Shown one piece after another: positions 42,975 to 51,904 of a stretch of 64,000 nucleotides of DNA. Position 1 is the first letter of the stretch. Each line of letters opens with the position of its first letter. The position numbers and the translations under genes were made by a program. The notes beneath the pieces are model-generated. The model searched no databases. It saw nothing but the letters and a program-made list of their open reading frames with translations, and was not told the origin of the DNA. The stretch is from Pseudomonas nicosulfuronedens (lineage in GTDB: Bacteria; Pseudomonadota; Gammaproteobacteria; Pseudomonadales; Pseudomonadaceae): positions 1-64,000 of the forward strand of contig NZ_SWDV01000013.1 in the NCBI RefSeq assembly GCF_005877905.1, given 5' to 3'.

Positions 42975-43973
42975 ATGAAGTCCCTGTCAGATATTGCCTT
43001 CTCCATGCTCGACCTGGTGCCCGTGCGCGACCAGGGCACTGCCGCCGAGGCGTTGAACAATGCCGTTGCAGTTGCCCGGCACGTCGAGCGCCTGGGCTTT
43101 ACCCGCTACTGGCTGGCGGAGCACCACAACATGGACGGCATCGCCAGTTCGGCCACCGCCGTACTGATCGGCCACATCGCCGGCAAGACCGAGCGCATCC
43201 GCGTCGGCTCCGGTGGGGTGATGCTGCCCAACCACCCACCGCTGGTGGTGGCGGAGAACTTCGGTACCCTGGAAACACTTTATCCTGGCCGCATCGATCT
43301 GGGCCTGGGCCGCGCGCCCGGCGCTGACCAGGCGACCATGCGCGCGCTGCGTCGTGATCGACTGGGCGATGGCGCAGACTTCCCCGAGCAGGTTGACGAG
43401 CTGGAAATGCTCCTCGGCCCGCGCCGTTCCCAGCAGTCGCTGCTGGCGATTCCGGGGGAGGGCACCAACGTGCCGATCTGGCTTCTGGGCTCCAGCCTGT
43501 TCAGTGCGCATCTGGCGGCGCAGAAGGGCCTGCCCTACGCCTTCGCCTCGCACTTCGCGCCGCGCTACCTGCACGACGCGCTACGCATCTACCGCGAGAA
43601 CTTCCAGCCCTCGGCGGTGCTCGACAAGCCCTATGCCATGATTGGCGTGCCGCTGGTAGCCGCGCCGACCGACGAGGAAGCCGAATACCTGGCGACCACC
43701 GCCTTCCAGCGTGTGCTGGCGCTGATCCGTGGCGACAGCCTCAAGCAAAAGCCGCCCGTGAAGAGCATGGCTGGCCTGTGGCTGCCCCATGAGCAGGATG
43801 CCGTGGGCAATTTCTTCGGCCTGGCGGTGATCGGCGGTCCGGAAAAGGTGCGCAGCCGTCTGGAAATCCTGCTGGAGCAGACCGGCGTGGACGAGATCAT
43901 CTTCACCAGCGACATCTACGACCATGAGCTGCGCCTACGCTCGCTGGAGATCGTTGCCGGCCTGCGTGGATAG
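42975..43973 (+). CDS. LLM-class flavin-dependent oxidoreductase (luciferase-like, YhbW type)
   Basis: This 332-residue TIM-barrel protein has the bacterial-luciferase-family features [10 protein letters not shown] and the FMN/F420-binding [10 protein letters not shown] region. The subgroup that includes E. coli YhbW oxidises unknown substrates with FMNH2. The ATG at 42975 (GGAG upstream) begins the conserved part; a start 39 codons earlier is rejected. It is a single-gene unit. Confidence 0.88.
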   Translation: MKSLSDIAFSMLDLVPVRDQGTAAEALNNAVAVARHVERLGFTRYWLAEHHNMDGIASSATAVLIGHIAGKTERIRVGSGGVMLPNHPPLVVAENFGTLETLYPGRIDLGLGRAPGADQATMRALRRDRLGDGADFPEQVDELEMLLGPRRSQQSLLAIPGEGTNVPIWLLGSSLFSAHLAAQKGLPYAFASHFAPRYLHDALRIYRENFQPSAVLDKPYAMIGVPLVAAPTDEEAEYLATTAFQRVLALIRGDSLKQKPPVKSMAGLWLPHEQDAVGNFFGLAVIGGPEKVRSRLEILLEQTGVDEIIFTSDIYDHELRLRSLEIVAGLRG

Positions 43974-43982
43974 ACGTTCTTC

Positions 43983-44064
43983 GTAGGATGGTGTGGAGCG
44001 AAGCGATACCCATCGCAATCGTTCGGAAACGGCTGATGGTTATCGCAGGCTCCAGCCATCCTAC
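43983..44064. repeat. Palindromic intergenic element GTAGGATGG, copy 1
   Basis: GTAGGATGG (43983-43991) pairs with CCATCCTAC (44056-44064). An inner arm GCGATACCCATC (44003-44014) pairs with GATGGTTATCGC (44035-44046) with one mismatch. The same family occurs at 57842-57922. Confidence 0.75.
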
Positions 44065-44078
44065 GCAAGGGCAGCGCC

Positions 44079-44447
44079 TCAGGCCTGCTCGTCGTCCTTC
44101 TTCTTCAGCAGGTCCGCCAGCCCGGCCAGCCCCTTGTGGGTGACCTTCGGCCCTTTTGCGCCTGCATCGTTGCTGTTCTGGTAATGCAGGTCGACCTGCC
44201 GCTGGTGTTCGTTGTCGTGGCAGAACAGGCACAGCAGTTCCCAGTTGGAGCCATCCTCGGGGTTGTTGTCGTGGTTGTGGTCACGGTGGTGGACGGTCAG
44301 TTCGCGCAGGCGCACGCCGCTGAACTCGCGAGCGCAGCGGCCGCAGATCCAGGGGTACATCTTCAGGGCTTTTTCGCGGTAGCTGGTTTCGCGGCGGCGC
44401 TGGGCTTCGGCGAGGACGGCATCGACTTTACTGGTGGGCTGGTTCAT
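44079..44447 (-). CDS. yajD: HNH nuclease family protein YajD
   Basis: This 122-residue protein has paired zinc-knuckle cysteines (CGRC and CLFC) around an HNH core (VHHRDHNHDNNPEDG...NWELLC). It matches E. coli YajD in length and motif order. Nuclease activity is expected from the fold; the role is unknown. The lysine/aspartate-rich C-terminal tail is typical of the family. Confidence 0.9.
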   Translation of the reverse strand: MNQPTSKVDAVLAEAQRRRETSYREKALKMYPWICGRCAREFSGVRLRELTVHHRDHNHDNNPEDGSNWELLCLFCHDNEHQRQVDLHYQNSNDAGAKGPKVTHKGLAGLADLLKKKDDEQA

Positions 44448-44505
44448 GGCTCGTGGCAGAGGTGCGGAATCGGACCTTCAGCATAAGTCCGCTACCGCGC
44501 GCTGG

Positions 44506-44955
44506 CTACGGCCGGGGCATGTCCGGGCGCGACCAGATCCACAGATTGCCAACCGCCATGCCGAGGATCACCGCGTACAGCCAGAGGCCGTGGGGCAGGG
44601 TGATCAGCATGATCGCCAGGGCGGCGAGCATCGCCAGGCTGGCGCTGATCTTGGCGCGGCGGGCGACGGCGCGGCCGTTGCGCCAGTTGTGCAGGATGGG
44701 TCCGAACAGCCGGTGGTTCTCCAGCCAGGCAGACAGCCGCGGAGAACTCTTTGACGCGGCCCAGGCGGCGAGCAGGACGAACTCGGTGGTCGGCAACCCC
44801 GGCACCACCAATCCCACCATGCCTACTCCGAGGCTGGTATAAGCCAGCAACGCAAACGCCAGTCGGGCCAGCCGCGAACGCGCGGGGCCGAAGGGATTGG
44901 CGCGCGCCGCATTGGCAGGCGCGCGCTCGAGAGCGTCAGACGGCGGCGGGAGCAC
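44506..44955 (-). CDS. YbaN-type DUF454 membrane protein
   Basis: This inner-membrane protein has the DUF454 core GMVGLVVPGLPTTEFVLLAAW and further hydrophobic segments near its C-terminus. The start is uncertain: the only in-frame ATG (45024) would overlap the heme oxygenase gene by about 90 nt, while a GTG at 44955 gives a 149-residue protein with a 20-nt overlap. I use the GTG. It is downstream of heme oxygenase and may share its transcript. Confidence 0.72.
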   Translation of the reverse strand: MLPPPSDALERAPANAARANPFGPARSRLARLAFALLAYTSLGVGMVGLVVPGLPTTEFVLLAAWAASKSSPRLSAWLENHRLFGPILHNWRNGRAVARRAKISASLAMLAALAIMLITLPHGLWLYAVILGMAVGNLWIWSRPDMPRP

Positions 44956-45535
44956 TGTCGTAGCTGTGTTGCAGCAGGTGGGAGAAGCGCTCGAAAGCAG
45001 CGATGGCGCCGGCTTCGGCTTCACGCTCTTCGGCCTCGCTCAGCTCCAGGGCATCGAGGGTACGGGTGAAGCGTTTCCAACCCTCGGCACGGCCGCCTTC
45101 GGGCTCGCCCAGGTGGCGCGCGCCAGTGTTCTCGTCCAGGCCCATCGCGGCGACGCGCTTGATCAGGAAGGCAGCGCCGAGCTTGGAGCCTTCGGAAACG
45201 AACAGCCAGCCCAGGGCATGGGCCAGGCTCGGTTTATCGACGGCGCCGGCAACCGGGGCGGGCACTTCGGTGTCGAGGTCGGCCAGGTCCAGGCGGGCCT
45301 GTTCGGCGCGGCAGCGTTGGGGCAGGTCAGGGAAGATCTTGCCCAGCTCGGCGTCCTGGTACAGGGCCTGCAACTCGGACTGGAACAGGTACTGGGCGAC
45401 CACGAAGCGGGCGAAACGCTCGCGGCTGGAGAAGGGCTCGTGGGCCTTCACAGCGTGGTCGAGACGCTCGTGGGGGGCGTGGGTCAGCGCGTTCAGGCGC
45501 TGCGAGCGCAGGGCGGGGAGTTCCAGGGTGGTCAT
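44936..45535 (-). CDS. hemO: Biliverdin-producing heme oxygenase (HemO/PigA family)
   Basis: This 199-residue cytosolic enzyme opens heme to biliverdin, CO and iron. The proximal heme ligand is His22 in THAPHERLD, and the distal-helix glycine-rich segment GWLFVSEGSKLGAAF is present. The ATG at 45535 has AAGGAA upstream. A phytochrome-linked BphO is the alternative, but no phytochrome gene is present and a heme receptor with its ECF sigma system lies immediately upstream. Confidence 0.88.
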   Translation of the reverse strand: MTTLELPALRSQRLNALTHAPHERLDHAVKAHEPFSSRERFARFVVAQYLFQSELQALYQDAELGKIFPDLPQRCRAEQARLDLADLDTEVPAPVAGAVDKPSLAHALGWLFVSEGSKLGAAFLIKRVAAMGLDENTGARHLGEPEGGRAEGWKRFTRTLDALELSEAEEREAEAGAIAAFERFSHLLQHSYDSAPAAV

Positions 45536-45638
45536 GTCCAATTCCTTGAAATTACAGGGCTTTACAGACGAGACGAATCAGCGTTGGGAAAGCGTAAAGA
45601 TTGTCGGATGTTCAATGGGTGATGCCGGAGCGAAGCGA

Positions 45639-45717
45639 GTTCGCGAGCAAGCTCGCTCCTACAGGGTTTGATGCTCTTCGTAGGCCCGAGGGGGACGCCT
45701 AGTCCTTGCTCGCGAAC
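45639..45717. repeat. REP/BIME-like element, copy 2
   Basis: The same structure as the element at 37633-37715: a REP-like left half (45639-45662) and a 38-base right half (45680-45717), with outer arms GTTCGCGAGCAAG and CTTGCTCGCGAAC. It separates the receptor gene from heme oxygenase. Confidence 0.8.
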
Positions 45718-45762
45718 AGAGCTGGCACGGGGCTCATCAGTAATCCCGGGCCAGTCAGTGCA

Positions 45763-48366
45763 TCAGATATCCCACACCAGGTTGATCGCGAAGTTGCGGC
45801 CCGGCTGGGTCAGGCGATCGAGGTTGGCCGGTGCCAGAACCGAGGCTTCGCCGACACCGTCGTAGCCGCGCACGTCATCCCACAGCCAGTACTTCTTGTC
45901 GGTGAGGTTGTACAGGCCGGCGTTGAGGGTCAGGTCGTCGGTCAGCTTGTAGTAGCCGGTCAGGTCGAGGATGCCGAAGCCCGGGGTCTTGAACTGGCTG
46001 CTGGTGCCGTCCGGGGCGTTGAACTGGCTGTCGTCCACGCGGTTCTTGCGCTTGACGAGGGTCCAGTCGAGCAGGGCGCCGTAGCGGCCGGCCTGCTCGT
46101 CGTAGCCCAGGCCGAACACGCCGGTGAGCGGGTTGACGCTGTTGATCGGCTCGCCGGTGTCCTTGTTGCGGCCGTAGGCGTAGGCCACCGAGCCCTTGGT
46201 GTAGAGGCCTTGTGGTGCGCCGAAGGCACCCAGTTCCAGGCGGCCCTTCAGCTCCACGCCCTTGATGATGGCGTGCTTGATGTTGTTGCTGGTGAAGGTC
46301 GGTTCATCGTAGCCGGGGGTGATGGCATCTTCGTTGATGAAGTCGCGGTACTTGTTATAGAAGACCGCGACGTCGAACGAGCCTTCCTCGAAGTTGCCGC
46401 GCAGGCCGGTCTCGTAGCTCTGGCTGCGTTCCGGGTCCAGGTCCGGGTTGGGCTCCACGCGGTAGCCGCTGGTGGGGTTGTCGAAGCGGCCGTACAGCGC
46501 CTTGGCGGTCGGGGTGCGGAAGCCCTGGGCGTACTGGCCGTACCACAGGTAGTTGTCGTTGAACGCGTAGGTCACGCCGAGCTTGGGCGAGAGCTGGTGC
46601 CAGGTCTTGCTTTCGCTGCTCACTTCGCCATCGCCGCTCTGGTCGACGGTGTTGAGGAATTCTTCGGTGACGTGCGGCTTCAGGCGGGTGTGGTCATAGC
46701 GCAGGCCGGGCAGGAAGGTCCAGTCGTTCCAGCGGATCTCGTCCTGGGCGAAGAGGGCATAGGTGTCGATGGTCGGATCGGGAAAGTCGCTGCTGCGCGC
46801 CAGTTGGTCGCTGGCCACGGTGCTCGGGCCGCCAATGGTGGGGCAGGTGCGGCTGACGGCCAGGCAGGTGGCGCCGCCTTCACGGTAGCCGGTGACTTTC
46901 TGGCGCTTGAGGGTGGTGCCGTAGGTCAGCAGGTGGTCGGTGTCGCCCAGGGCGAAGGCCTTGTCCATCTGCAGGTCGAGCACCCACTGGCGTTCCTTGT
47001 ACTGGGTCTCGCGGGTGCGCAGTATCTGCCGGGTGATGGGGTAGTAGAACTCGTCGGTGCTTTGGTCGGTCTTGGCGATCTGGTAGTTGAAGGTCCACTT
47101 CAGGTGATCGGCCACCGCGCTGTCCAGCAGCATCTGGTGTTCCAGGCCGTAGCGTTCGCGGGTGATGGTGTCGTTGCCGGTACGCCACTGGTACATGCCG
47201 CCGGGCAGTACGGAGTCGGGGATGGTCGGCGCGCCATTGAAGTACGGGCCGCCGTAGGCGCTCTTCTGGTCGGTATCGACGTCGTCCTTGTACTTCTCGT
47301 AGACCAGGCCGAAGCGGCTGCCATCGGCGTAGTTCCAACCCAGCTTGGCCAGCACGTTGGTGGTGCGCACGTCTTCCGGGTTGGCTTCGGTGCGCGACAG
47401 GCCGGTGCCGCCGTCGCTGCCGTAGGACTCGGTCTCATGGCCGTTGCGTTGGCTCAGGTGCAGCAGGCCGTCGAAGTCGTCGTGGCGGCCGGCGACGGTG
47501 GCGGAAGTCAGCCAGCTGTCATCCGCGGAGCTGTAGCCGGTCTTCAGGCGCGCGCCGACATCCTGGCCGTCCTTGATGATGTCGTCCGGGTCGAGGGTGA
47601 AGTAGCTCACCGCGCCACCGATGGCGTTGCTGCCGTACAGGGCCGAAGCCGGACCACGGAGAATTTCCACGCGCTTGACGATTTCCGGGTCGACGTAGTT
47701 GCGCTCGGTCTGCGCGTACGGGCCATTGAAGAAACTGTTGGGAATCTCGACGCCGTCCACCTGCGTCAGCACGCGGTCGCCGTCGATGCCGCGGATGTTG
47801 TAGCCGGTGATGCCGGCACGGTTGCCGGTGCCGCCGACGGAGACGCCGGGCATGTCGCGCACCAGTTCCTTGATGGTGTTGACGTTCTTGCGGTCCAGCT
47901 CTTCGCGGCCGACGACGTTCACCGTGGAGGGCACCGAGGTGACGCTCTGCGCCTGGCGGGTAGCGGTGACGGTGAGCGGCTGCATCTCGGAGACCGAGGA
48001 CAGGTTGCGCTCCAGCACCACGTTGCGCGGCCCGAGCTGGCGCACGGTGAGGCCGGTGCCGCCGAGCAGGGTCTTCAACGCGCGCTCCGCCGGTAGGCGG
48101 CCGCTGACACCCGGAGATACCACGCCGTCGGCCAGGTCGCCGGCAACGCCTACCTGCCAGCCTGTCACCGCGCTGAACTGGTTCAGTGCCTGGGGCAGCG
48201 GCTGACGGGCGATGTCGAAGCTGTAGCCGGCCTGGGTCTGGCTGGCTTCGGCCGCGAGGGCGGAAGTGGCCGGGAGGCTGGCGAGGCCGATGGACAGGGC
48301 GAGCAGCGAGATGCTGGCCGGCGCGGACAGCCGGCGCAGAGGGGCACGCGAAGAAGCAATGGTCAT
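45763..48366 (-). CDS. hxuA: TonB-dependent heme/hemoglobin receptor with signalling domain (HxuA-like)
   Basis: This 867-residue outer-membrane receptor has a signal peptide (to about residue 38), an N-terminal secretin/STN signalling domain (about 45-100), a plug with TVTATRQAQSVTSVPSTVNV and a 22-strand barrel with the receptor features of the hemoglobin/transferrin class (FRTPTAKALYGRF). The STN domain signals to FecR and the ECF sigma encoded just upstream. It fits P. aeruginosa HxuA by gene order (recalled). Function: heme or heme-protein iron uptake. Confidence 0.88.
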   Translation of the reverse strand: MTIASSRAPLRRLSAPASISLLALSIGLASLPATSALAAEASQTQAGYSFDIARQPLPQALNQFSAVTGWQVGVAGDLADGVVSPGVSGRLPAERALKTLLGGTGLTVRQLGPRNVVLERNLSSVSEMQPLTVTATRQAQSVTSVPSTVNVVGREELDRKNVNTIKELVRDMPGVSVGGTGNRAGITGYNIRGIDGDRVLTQVDGVEIPNSFFNGPYAQTERNYVDPEIVKRVEILRGPASALYGSNAIGGAVSYFTLDPDDIIKDGQDVGARLKTGYSSADDSWLTSATVAGRHDDFDGLLHLSQRNGHETESYGSDGGTGLSRTEANPEDVRTTNVLAKLGWNYADGSRFGLVYEKYKDDVDTDQKSAYGGPYFNGAPTIPDSVLPGGMYQWRTGNDTITRERYGLEHQMLLDSAVADHLKWTFNYQIAKTDQSTDEFYYPITRQILRTRETQYKERQWVLDLQMDKAFALGDTDHLLTYGTTLKRQKVTGYREGGATCLAVSRTCPTIGGPSTVASDQLARSSDFPDPTIDTYALFAQDEIRWNDWTFLPGLRYDHTRLKPHVTEEFLNTVDQSGDGEVSSESKTWHQLSPKLGVTYAFNDNYLWYGQYAQGFRTPTAKALYGRFDNPTSGYRVEPNPDLDPERSQSYETGLRGNFEEGSFDVAVFYNKYRDFINEDAITPGYDEPTFTSNNIKHAIIKGVELKGRLELGAFGAPQGLYTKGSVAYAYGRNKDTGEPINSVNPLTGVFGLGYDEQAGRYGALLDWTLVKRKNRVDDSQFNAPDGTSSQFKTPGFGILDLTGYYKLTDDLTLNAGLYNLTDKKYWLWDDVRGYDGVGEASVLAPANLDRLTQPGRNFAINLVWDI

Positions 48367-48392
48367 CGAAGGGCTCTCTTAGTCAGTCTTTG

Positions 48393-48421
48393 TTCGCATT
48401 CGTAAATGCGAATCTATTGCA
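48393..48421 (-). promoter_or_regulatory. Inverted repeats in the receptor promoter region
   Basis: TTCGCATT and AATGCGAA flank CGTA (48393-48412), a perfect 8-bp inverted repeat. Overlapping it, TGCGAATCTATTGCA (48407-48421) has weak Fur-box symmetry. These may be an iron or ECF control site for the receptor gene; assignment is tentative. Confidence 0.4.
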
Positions 48422-48487
48422 TTGGCTTCTGACTAAACGAACGAGCCTTTCGAATCGCGTAAAAATATTTTCCGTGCTGGAAGGCGA

Positions 48488-49522
48488 TCAGTTGAGGATC
48501 AGCAATTTCGGGTATTCGTGCAGCTCGGCGGAGGTGATCTGGGCCAGCGAGCGGGCCACGCCCAGCGGGTCGTCCAGGCGCCAGTTGCCGGTGACGCTGA
48601 CGTTGTCCAGGCGCTCGTTGGTGTTCACGATCCAGCCGGGGTAGTAACGGCGCAACTCGGCCAACACCTGGCTCATCGGGCAGTTCTCGAACACCATGCG
48701 GCCCTTCACCCAGGCCAGTTGGGATTCGGCCTCGGTGCCGTGCTGGCGTTCGCCGAAACCTTGCGGGCCGACGCGGATGCTGTCGCCAGCGCCAAGGCTG
48801 ACGCGGGCGTCGTCCAGGCGCGTGCGCAGGTCCACCTCTCCGCGCTGCACGCTGACTTCCGCCTCGTTGCCCAGGTAGCGCACGGCGAACGCCGTGCCGC
48901 GCACGGTGACCTGCACCGGCCCGGCTTCCACCTCGAACGGGCGGCTGCGGTCGTGGGCAACGTCGAAGAAGGCTTCGCCGCGGTAGAGGCGGGCGACGCG
49001 CTGCTGGTCATCGACCCGGCTGGAGAACGCGGTGTTGGTATTGAGCAGCACGTTCGATCCATCGGCCAACTGGACTTTCTGCCGTTCGCCCACGGCGGTC
49101 AGATGGTCGGCGCGCAGGCGCGTCAGCAGGTCGCCCTGAACCACGATACCGATGGCGAGCACCAGCGCCGCGGCCGTGGCGACCGGCTTCCAGAAGCGGT
49201 GCTGGCGACGCAGTGGCTGAACCATGGCCTGCCCCCGCTTGCGCTCCAGGCGCGCGGCAGCGACCGGCAGCAGTGGCGATTGCCACGCATCACGTACACG
49301 CTGGTACGCCCGTGCGTTGCCTTCGCTGGCAGCGAGCCAGGCATCGAAGCGCGCGCGGGTGGCGGCGTCCATGTCGTCCTCGAGGATCAGCCAGTCGAGG
49401 GCTTCGGCCATCTGCTGGTCGTCGGGTGGGGCGGCGTGGGGCAAGGGGCGATCCTCGGGGCGGTGCTGAGAGGGTGAGCCGCGCATTGTTGTCGAATCGG
49501 CCGGCGAACGGTAGTCCGTCAT
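48488..49522 (-). CDS. hxuR: FecR-family anti-sigma factor (HxuR-like)
   Basis: This 344-residue single-pass inner-membrane protein has a cytoplasmic N-terminus with the DUF4880-type helical motif (ALDWLILEDDMDAATRARFD), a membrane helix at about residues 113-130 and a periplasmic FecR domain that contacts the receptor's signalling domain. It transmits receptor occupancy to the sigma factor. It overlaps the sigma gene by 4 nt (ATGA). Confidence 0.92.
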   Translation of the reverse strand: MTDYRSPADSTTMRGSPSQHRPEDRPLPHAAPPDDQQMAEALDWLILEDDMDAATRARFDAWLAASEGNARAYQRVRDAWQSPLLPVAAARLERKRGQAMVQPLRRQHRFWKPVATAAALVLAIGIVVQGDLLTRLRADHLTAVGERQKVQLADGSNVLLNTNTAFSSRVDDQQRVARLYRGEAFFDVAHDRSRPFEVEAGPVQVTVRGTAFAVRYLGNEAEVSVQRGEVDLRTRLDDARVSLGAGDSIRVGPQGFGERQHGTEAESQLAWVKGRMVFENCPMSQVLAELRRYYPGWIVNTNERLDNVSVTGNWRLDDPLGVARSLAQITSAELHEYPKLLILN

Positions 49523-50040
49523 ACCGTTTCCTCAAGGCGGCTGACCAGTCCGACACAGATCGCCATGATCAGTTTCAGTTCCTTCTGCACCGTGCTGGCC
49601 GAAACATCGAGCTGCTCGGCGATCTCCGCGTAGCCGCAGCCATGCAGGCGGCTGAGGATGAAGATGCGCTGCTGGCGCTCGCTGAGTTCTTCGAGGGTGG
49701 CACCCAGGCGTTCGAGCAGTTTCTCCGCGTGCAACTGGTCTTCGGCGCTGGAGCCCGGCGCCGGCACAGCCTGCACCACATCGAAAGGCACGTCCTCGAG
49801 CATGGTCCGCGACTGCATGCGCAAGTGGCGCAGGTGGTCCAGGGCAAGGTTGCGGCCGGTCTGGAAGAGGAAAGGTTCCAGGTGATCGATGCGGCGTTCG
49901 AGCAGGGTGCGGGCGACGCGCAGGTAGGTTTCCTGCACCAGGTCTTCGGCGATGCTCGGGTTCTTCACCATCCGAACGAGCGTGCGCAGCAGAGGCAGGC
50001 GCTGGGCCAGAAAGACCGCGTCGAGGTTGGAAGTGCTCAC
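49519..50040 (-). CDS. hxuI: FecI-type ECF RNA polymerase sigma factor (HxuI-like)
   Basis: This 173-residue ECF sigma has region 2 (EDLVQETYLRVARTLL) and region 4 (SERQQRIFILSRLHGCGYAEI) with an HTH (VSASTVQKELKLI). The start is a GTG at 50040. It would direct transcription of the heme receptor gene when the receptor is occupied, while its own expression is iron-controlled by the Fur-box candidate just upstream. Confidence 0.92.
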   Translation of the reverse strand: MSTSNLDAVFLAQRLPLLRTLVRMVKNPSIAEDLVQETYLRVARTLLERRIDHLEPFLFQTGRNLALDHLRHLRMQSRTMLEDVPFDVVQAVPAPGSSAEDQLHAEKLLERLGATLEELSERQQRIFILSRLHGCGYAEIAEQLDVSASTVQKELKLIMAICVGLVSRLEETV

Positions 50041-50064
50041 AAGGGCGTCCAGCAGGAATAATTT

Positions 50065-50083
50065 TCAAATGATAATCAATGTT
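50065..50083 (-). promoter_or_regulatory. Fur-box candidate upstream of the ECF sigma gene
   Basis: The 19-mer TCAAATGATAATCAATGTT matches the GATAATGATAATCATTATC consensus at 13 of 19 positions, with the central AATGATAATCA intact. It lies within 45 nt of the start, where Fur would block transcription when iron is plentiful. Confidence 0.7.
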
Positions 50084-50142
50084 ATTCAGCTGCGACTGAT
50101 GGCACAAGCCCATCCGTGGTTCCGCTGGTGTAAGGGGAAATG

Positions 50143-50175
50143 AAAAAAGGGCGAGGCGCGCGGGGCGCCTCGCCC
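50143..50175 (-). terminator. Rho-independent terminator after the MFS gene
   Basis: GGGCGAGGCGC pairs with GCGCCTCGCCC around GCGGG. An A run on the plus strand gives the T tract for the minus-strand MFS transcript. Confidence 0.88.
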
Positions 50176-50210
50176 ATTCCCTCAGCCGGCTGGTGAGGGG
50201 CAAGCGGGAC

Positions 50211-51569
50211 TCAGGAGCGCACGGGGCGTGCGTTCAGGCGGGGTTCGTCGTTGCCGGAGTGTGCCTGGTTGGCCGCTTCCGGACGGCTGTTCCAATGCGG
50301 AATGAGGATGCCGGCGGCGATCAGCGCGGTGACGGTGAAACCGATGAACACGGTGTAGGTGTCGAAGTAGCCCGGCAGCAGACCACCGAGGATCGCTCCG
50401 ATGGAACCGCAGCCGTTGACGAAACCTGCTGCCGTGCCGGCTGCTTCGCCGGTGCCGAAGTCCACGGCAGCGGCGCCGCTGATCATGGAGTCCGGTCCGT
50501 ACAGGGTCAGGCCCATCATGAACAGCAGGGCCAGTACCAACAGGCTGCTGCCGGTCTGCATGGCCGGGACGAACAGCGCCAGGCACACCGTCAGGCCGAG
50601 CAGGCTGATCACGCAGGCCGGCATGCGCCGCGCGCCGAAGATGCGGTCCGAGGCGTAGCCGATCAGGATCGGACCGAGCAACCCGGCGACTTCGAAGGCC
50701 GACGGCAGGATTGCCGCGCCGACCTTGCCCAGCCCCGGCATGCGTTCATAGACGATCACCGGGCCCCAAAGCAGGATCGCGTAGCGCGCCGGCTTGAGCA
50801 GGAAGTAGGCAAGGCCCAGGGTCAGCACGGTGCGATTGCGCAACACCTTGCCGAGGATGCGCAGGGACTTGCCGTTCTCGCCCTCGTGCTTGAAGCCGGC
50901 GTAGTTCACCGCCTCGGGCTGCTGCACATCGGCTTCCACCGGCGGCAGGCCGACGTCCTGCGGGCGGTTGCGTTGCAGCAGCAGGAACAGGATGGCGACG
51001 GCGCCGACCACAGCGGCGGTGGAGTAGAACGCTGCATGCCAGGTGCCGAATACTTCATAGGCCCACCAGCCGGCGAAGGGCGAGGCGACCAGCCCGCCGA
51101 AGGCGTAACAGGTGCTCCACAGCCCGAGCACCCGGCCGCGCTCATGGGTGGCGAAGAAGCTGCCGATGTTCTTGCACAGCCCCGACCAGCCGGTGGATTG
51201 CGCCAGGCCCTGGACCACCATGCAGGTGGCGAAGATCGGCAGGGTGGCGAAGCTGCCCATCACCAGGGCGGCAGCGGCGGAGATCAGCAGGCCGCCGAAC
51301 ACCACCACGCGCGGGCCGTAGCGGTCGGCGAAGACGCCCCAGGTGAACTGGCCCACGGCGTAGGCCGTGAGGTAGATGGCGTCGAGGTTGGCCATCGCGA
51401 TCTTGTCGAGATGGAAGGTCGGGTCTTCGGCGATGCCGAGCTTGGCCACCGAGAAGGCTTTGCGGGTGAAGTAGAAGGCCGCGTAGGCCAGCCAGGTGAT
51501 GGCGAAGATCTGCCATTTCCAGCGCGCCAGGGAGGCGCGCGGCGAAGCGGTGCCGTGAGGGTTGAGCAT
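50211..51569 (-). CDS. MFS transporter, organophosphate:phosphate antiporter (UhpC/GlpT) type
   Basis: This 452-residue protein has about 12 membrane segments and OPA-family features: YAAFYFTRKAFSVAK near the first helix and GLCKNIGSFFATHERGRVLG midway. OPA porters take up phosphorylated compounds such as glycerol-3-phosphate or hexose phosphates. It diverges from a LysR gene and lies 2.4 kb from phnW/phnX, so an organophosphonate such as 2-aminoethylphosphonate is a reasonable but untested substrate. Two CA motifs lie in its leader. Confidence 0.88.
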   Translation of the reverse strand: MLNPHGTASPRASLARWKWQIFAITWLAYAAFYFTRKAFSVAKLGIAEDPTFHLDKIAMANLDAIYLTAYAVGQFTWGVFADRYGPRVVVFGGLLISAAAALVMGSFATLPIFATCMVVQGLAQSTGWSGLCKNIGSFFATHERGRVLGLWSTCYAFGGLVASPFAGWWAYEVFGTWHAAFYSTAAVVGAVAILFLLLQRNRPQDVGLPPVEADVQQPEAVNYAGFKHEGENGKSLRILGKVLRNRTVLTLGLAYFLLKPARYAILLWGPVIVYERMPGLGKVGAAILPSAFEVAGLLGPILIGYASDRIFGARRMPACVISLLGLTVCLALFVPAMQTGSSLLVLALLFMMGLTLYGPDSMISGAAAVDFGTGEAAGTAAGFVNGCGSIGAILGGLLPGYFDTYTVFIGFTVTALIAAGILIPHWNSRPEAANQAHSGNDEPRLNARPVRS

Positions 51570-51581
51570 GGTCTGACCTCG

Positions 51582-51589
51582 TTGTTGTT
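51582..51589 (-). promoter_or_regulatory. CA motif at the MFS ribosome site
   Basis: The sense strand reads AACAACAACGAGGT, so AACAACAA lies against the GAGGT ribosome site, 13 nt before the ATG. This is a good Hfq/Crc position. Confidence 0.55.
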
Positions 51590-51621
51590 GTGCTGTGCCG
51601 GCAGTCAGTGAGTAACGCCTG

Positions 51622-51636
51622 TTTCTTGTTGTTGTT
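51622..51636 (-). promoter_or_regulatory. Second, longer CA motif in the MFS leader
   Basis: The sense strand reads AACAACAACAAGAAA (AACAACAA plus AAGAAA). It lies about 55 nt upstream of the start, in the leader or promoter. Confidence 0.4.
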
Positions 51637-51904
51637 CTGGAAGCACGTCGCGCCGTCTTTGCGGTGCGGGTCAGAATCGCTGCAGCTGTTCTGTGCCGCC
51701 GTTCCTCGCAGGTGTTGAGAAGCGGCGGTGGAGCGATGGAAACAATTTCGAATAAATAACTGAAATCGATTTATCAGATTTCAAAAATAAGCTGGGCTTG
51801 TATGACAGAGCGCCATGACGCTAGTGTTCTGCGCGAATGACCTTTCAGTCGTGTTCTGTCCGATGGCGGATGACGGGTCAGAACCTTCCCGCAGAGGCGC
51901 GCCC
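51637..51904. other. Divergent promoter region between the MFS and LysR genes
   Basis: No gene is seen. An AT-rich part (about 51740-51795) contains the perfect palindrome AAATCGATTT (51763-51772) within CTGAAATCGATTTATCAG, which could be a LysR-type operator between the two genes. The AT-rich stretch is a likely promoter. Confidence 0.45.

Noticed and set aside
45706-48096. A 796-residue plus-strand open frame
   Set aside because: It is the shadow of the TonB receptor gene.
51800-51820. Possible Pho box (two TCAT-containing half sites) before the first LysR gene
   Set aside because: The repeats are 13 bp apart instead of 11 and only partly match the consensus.
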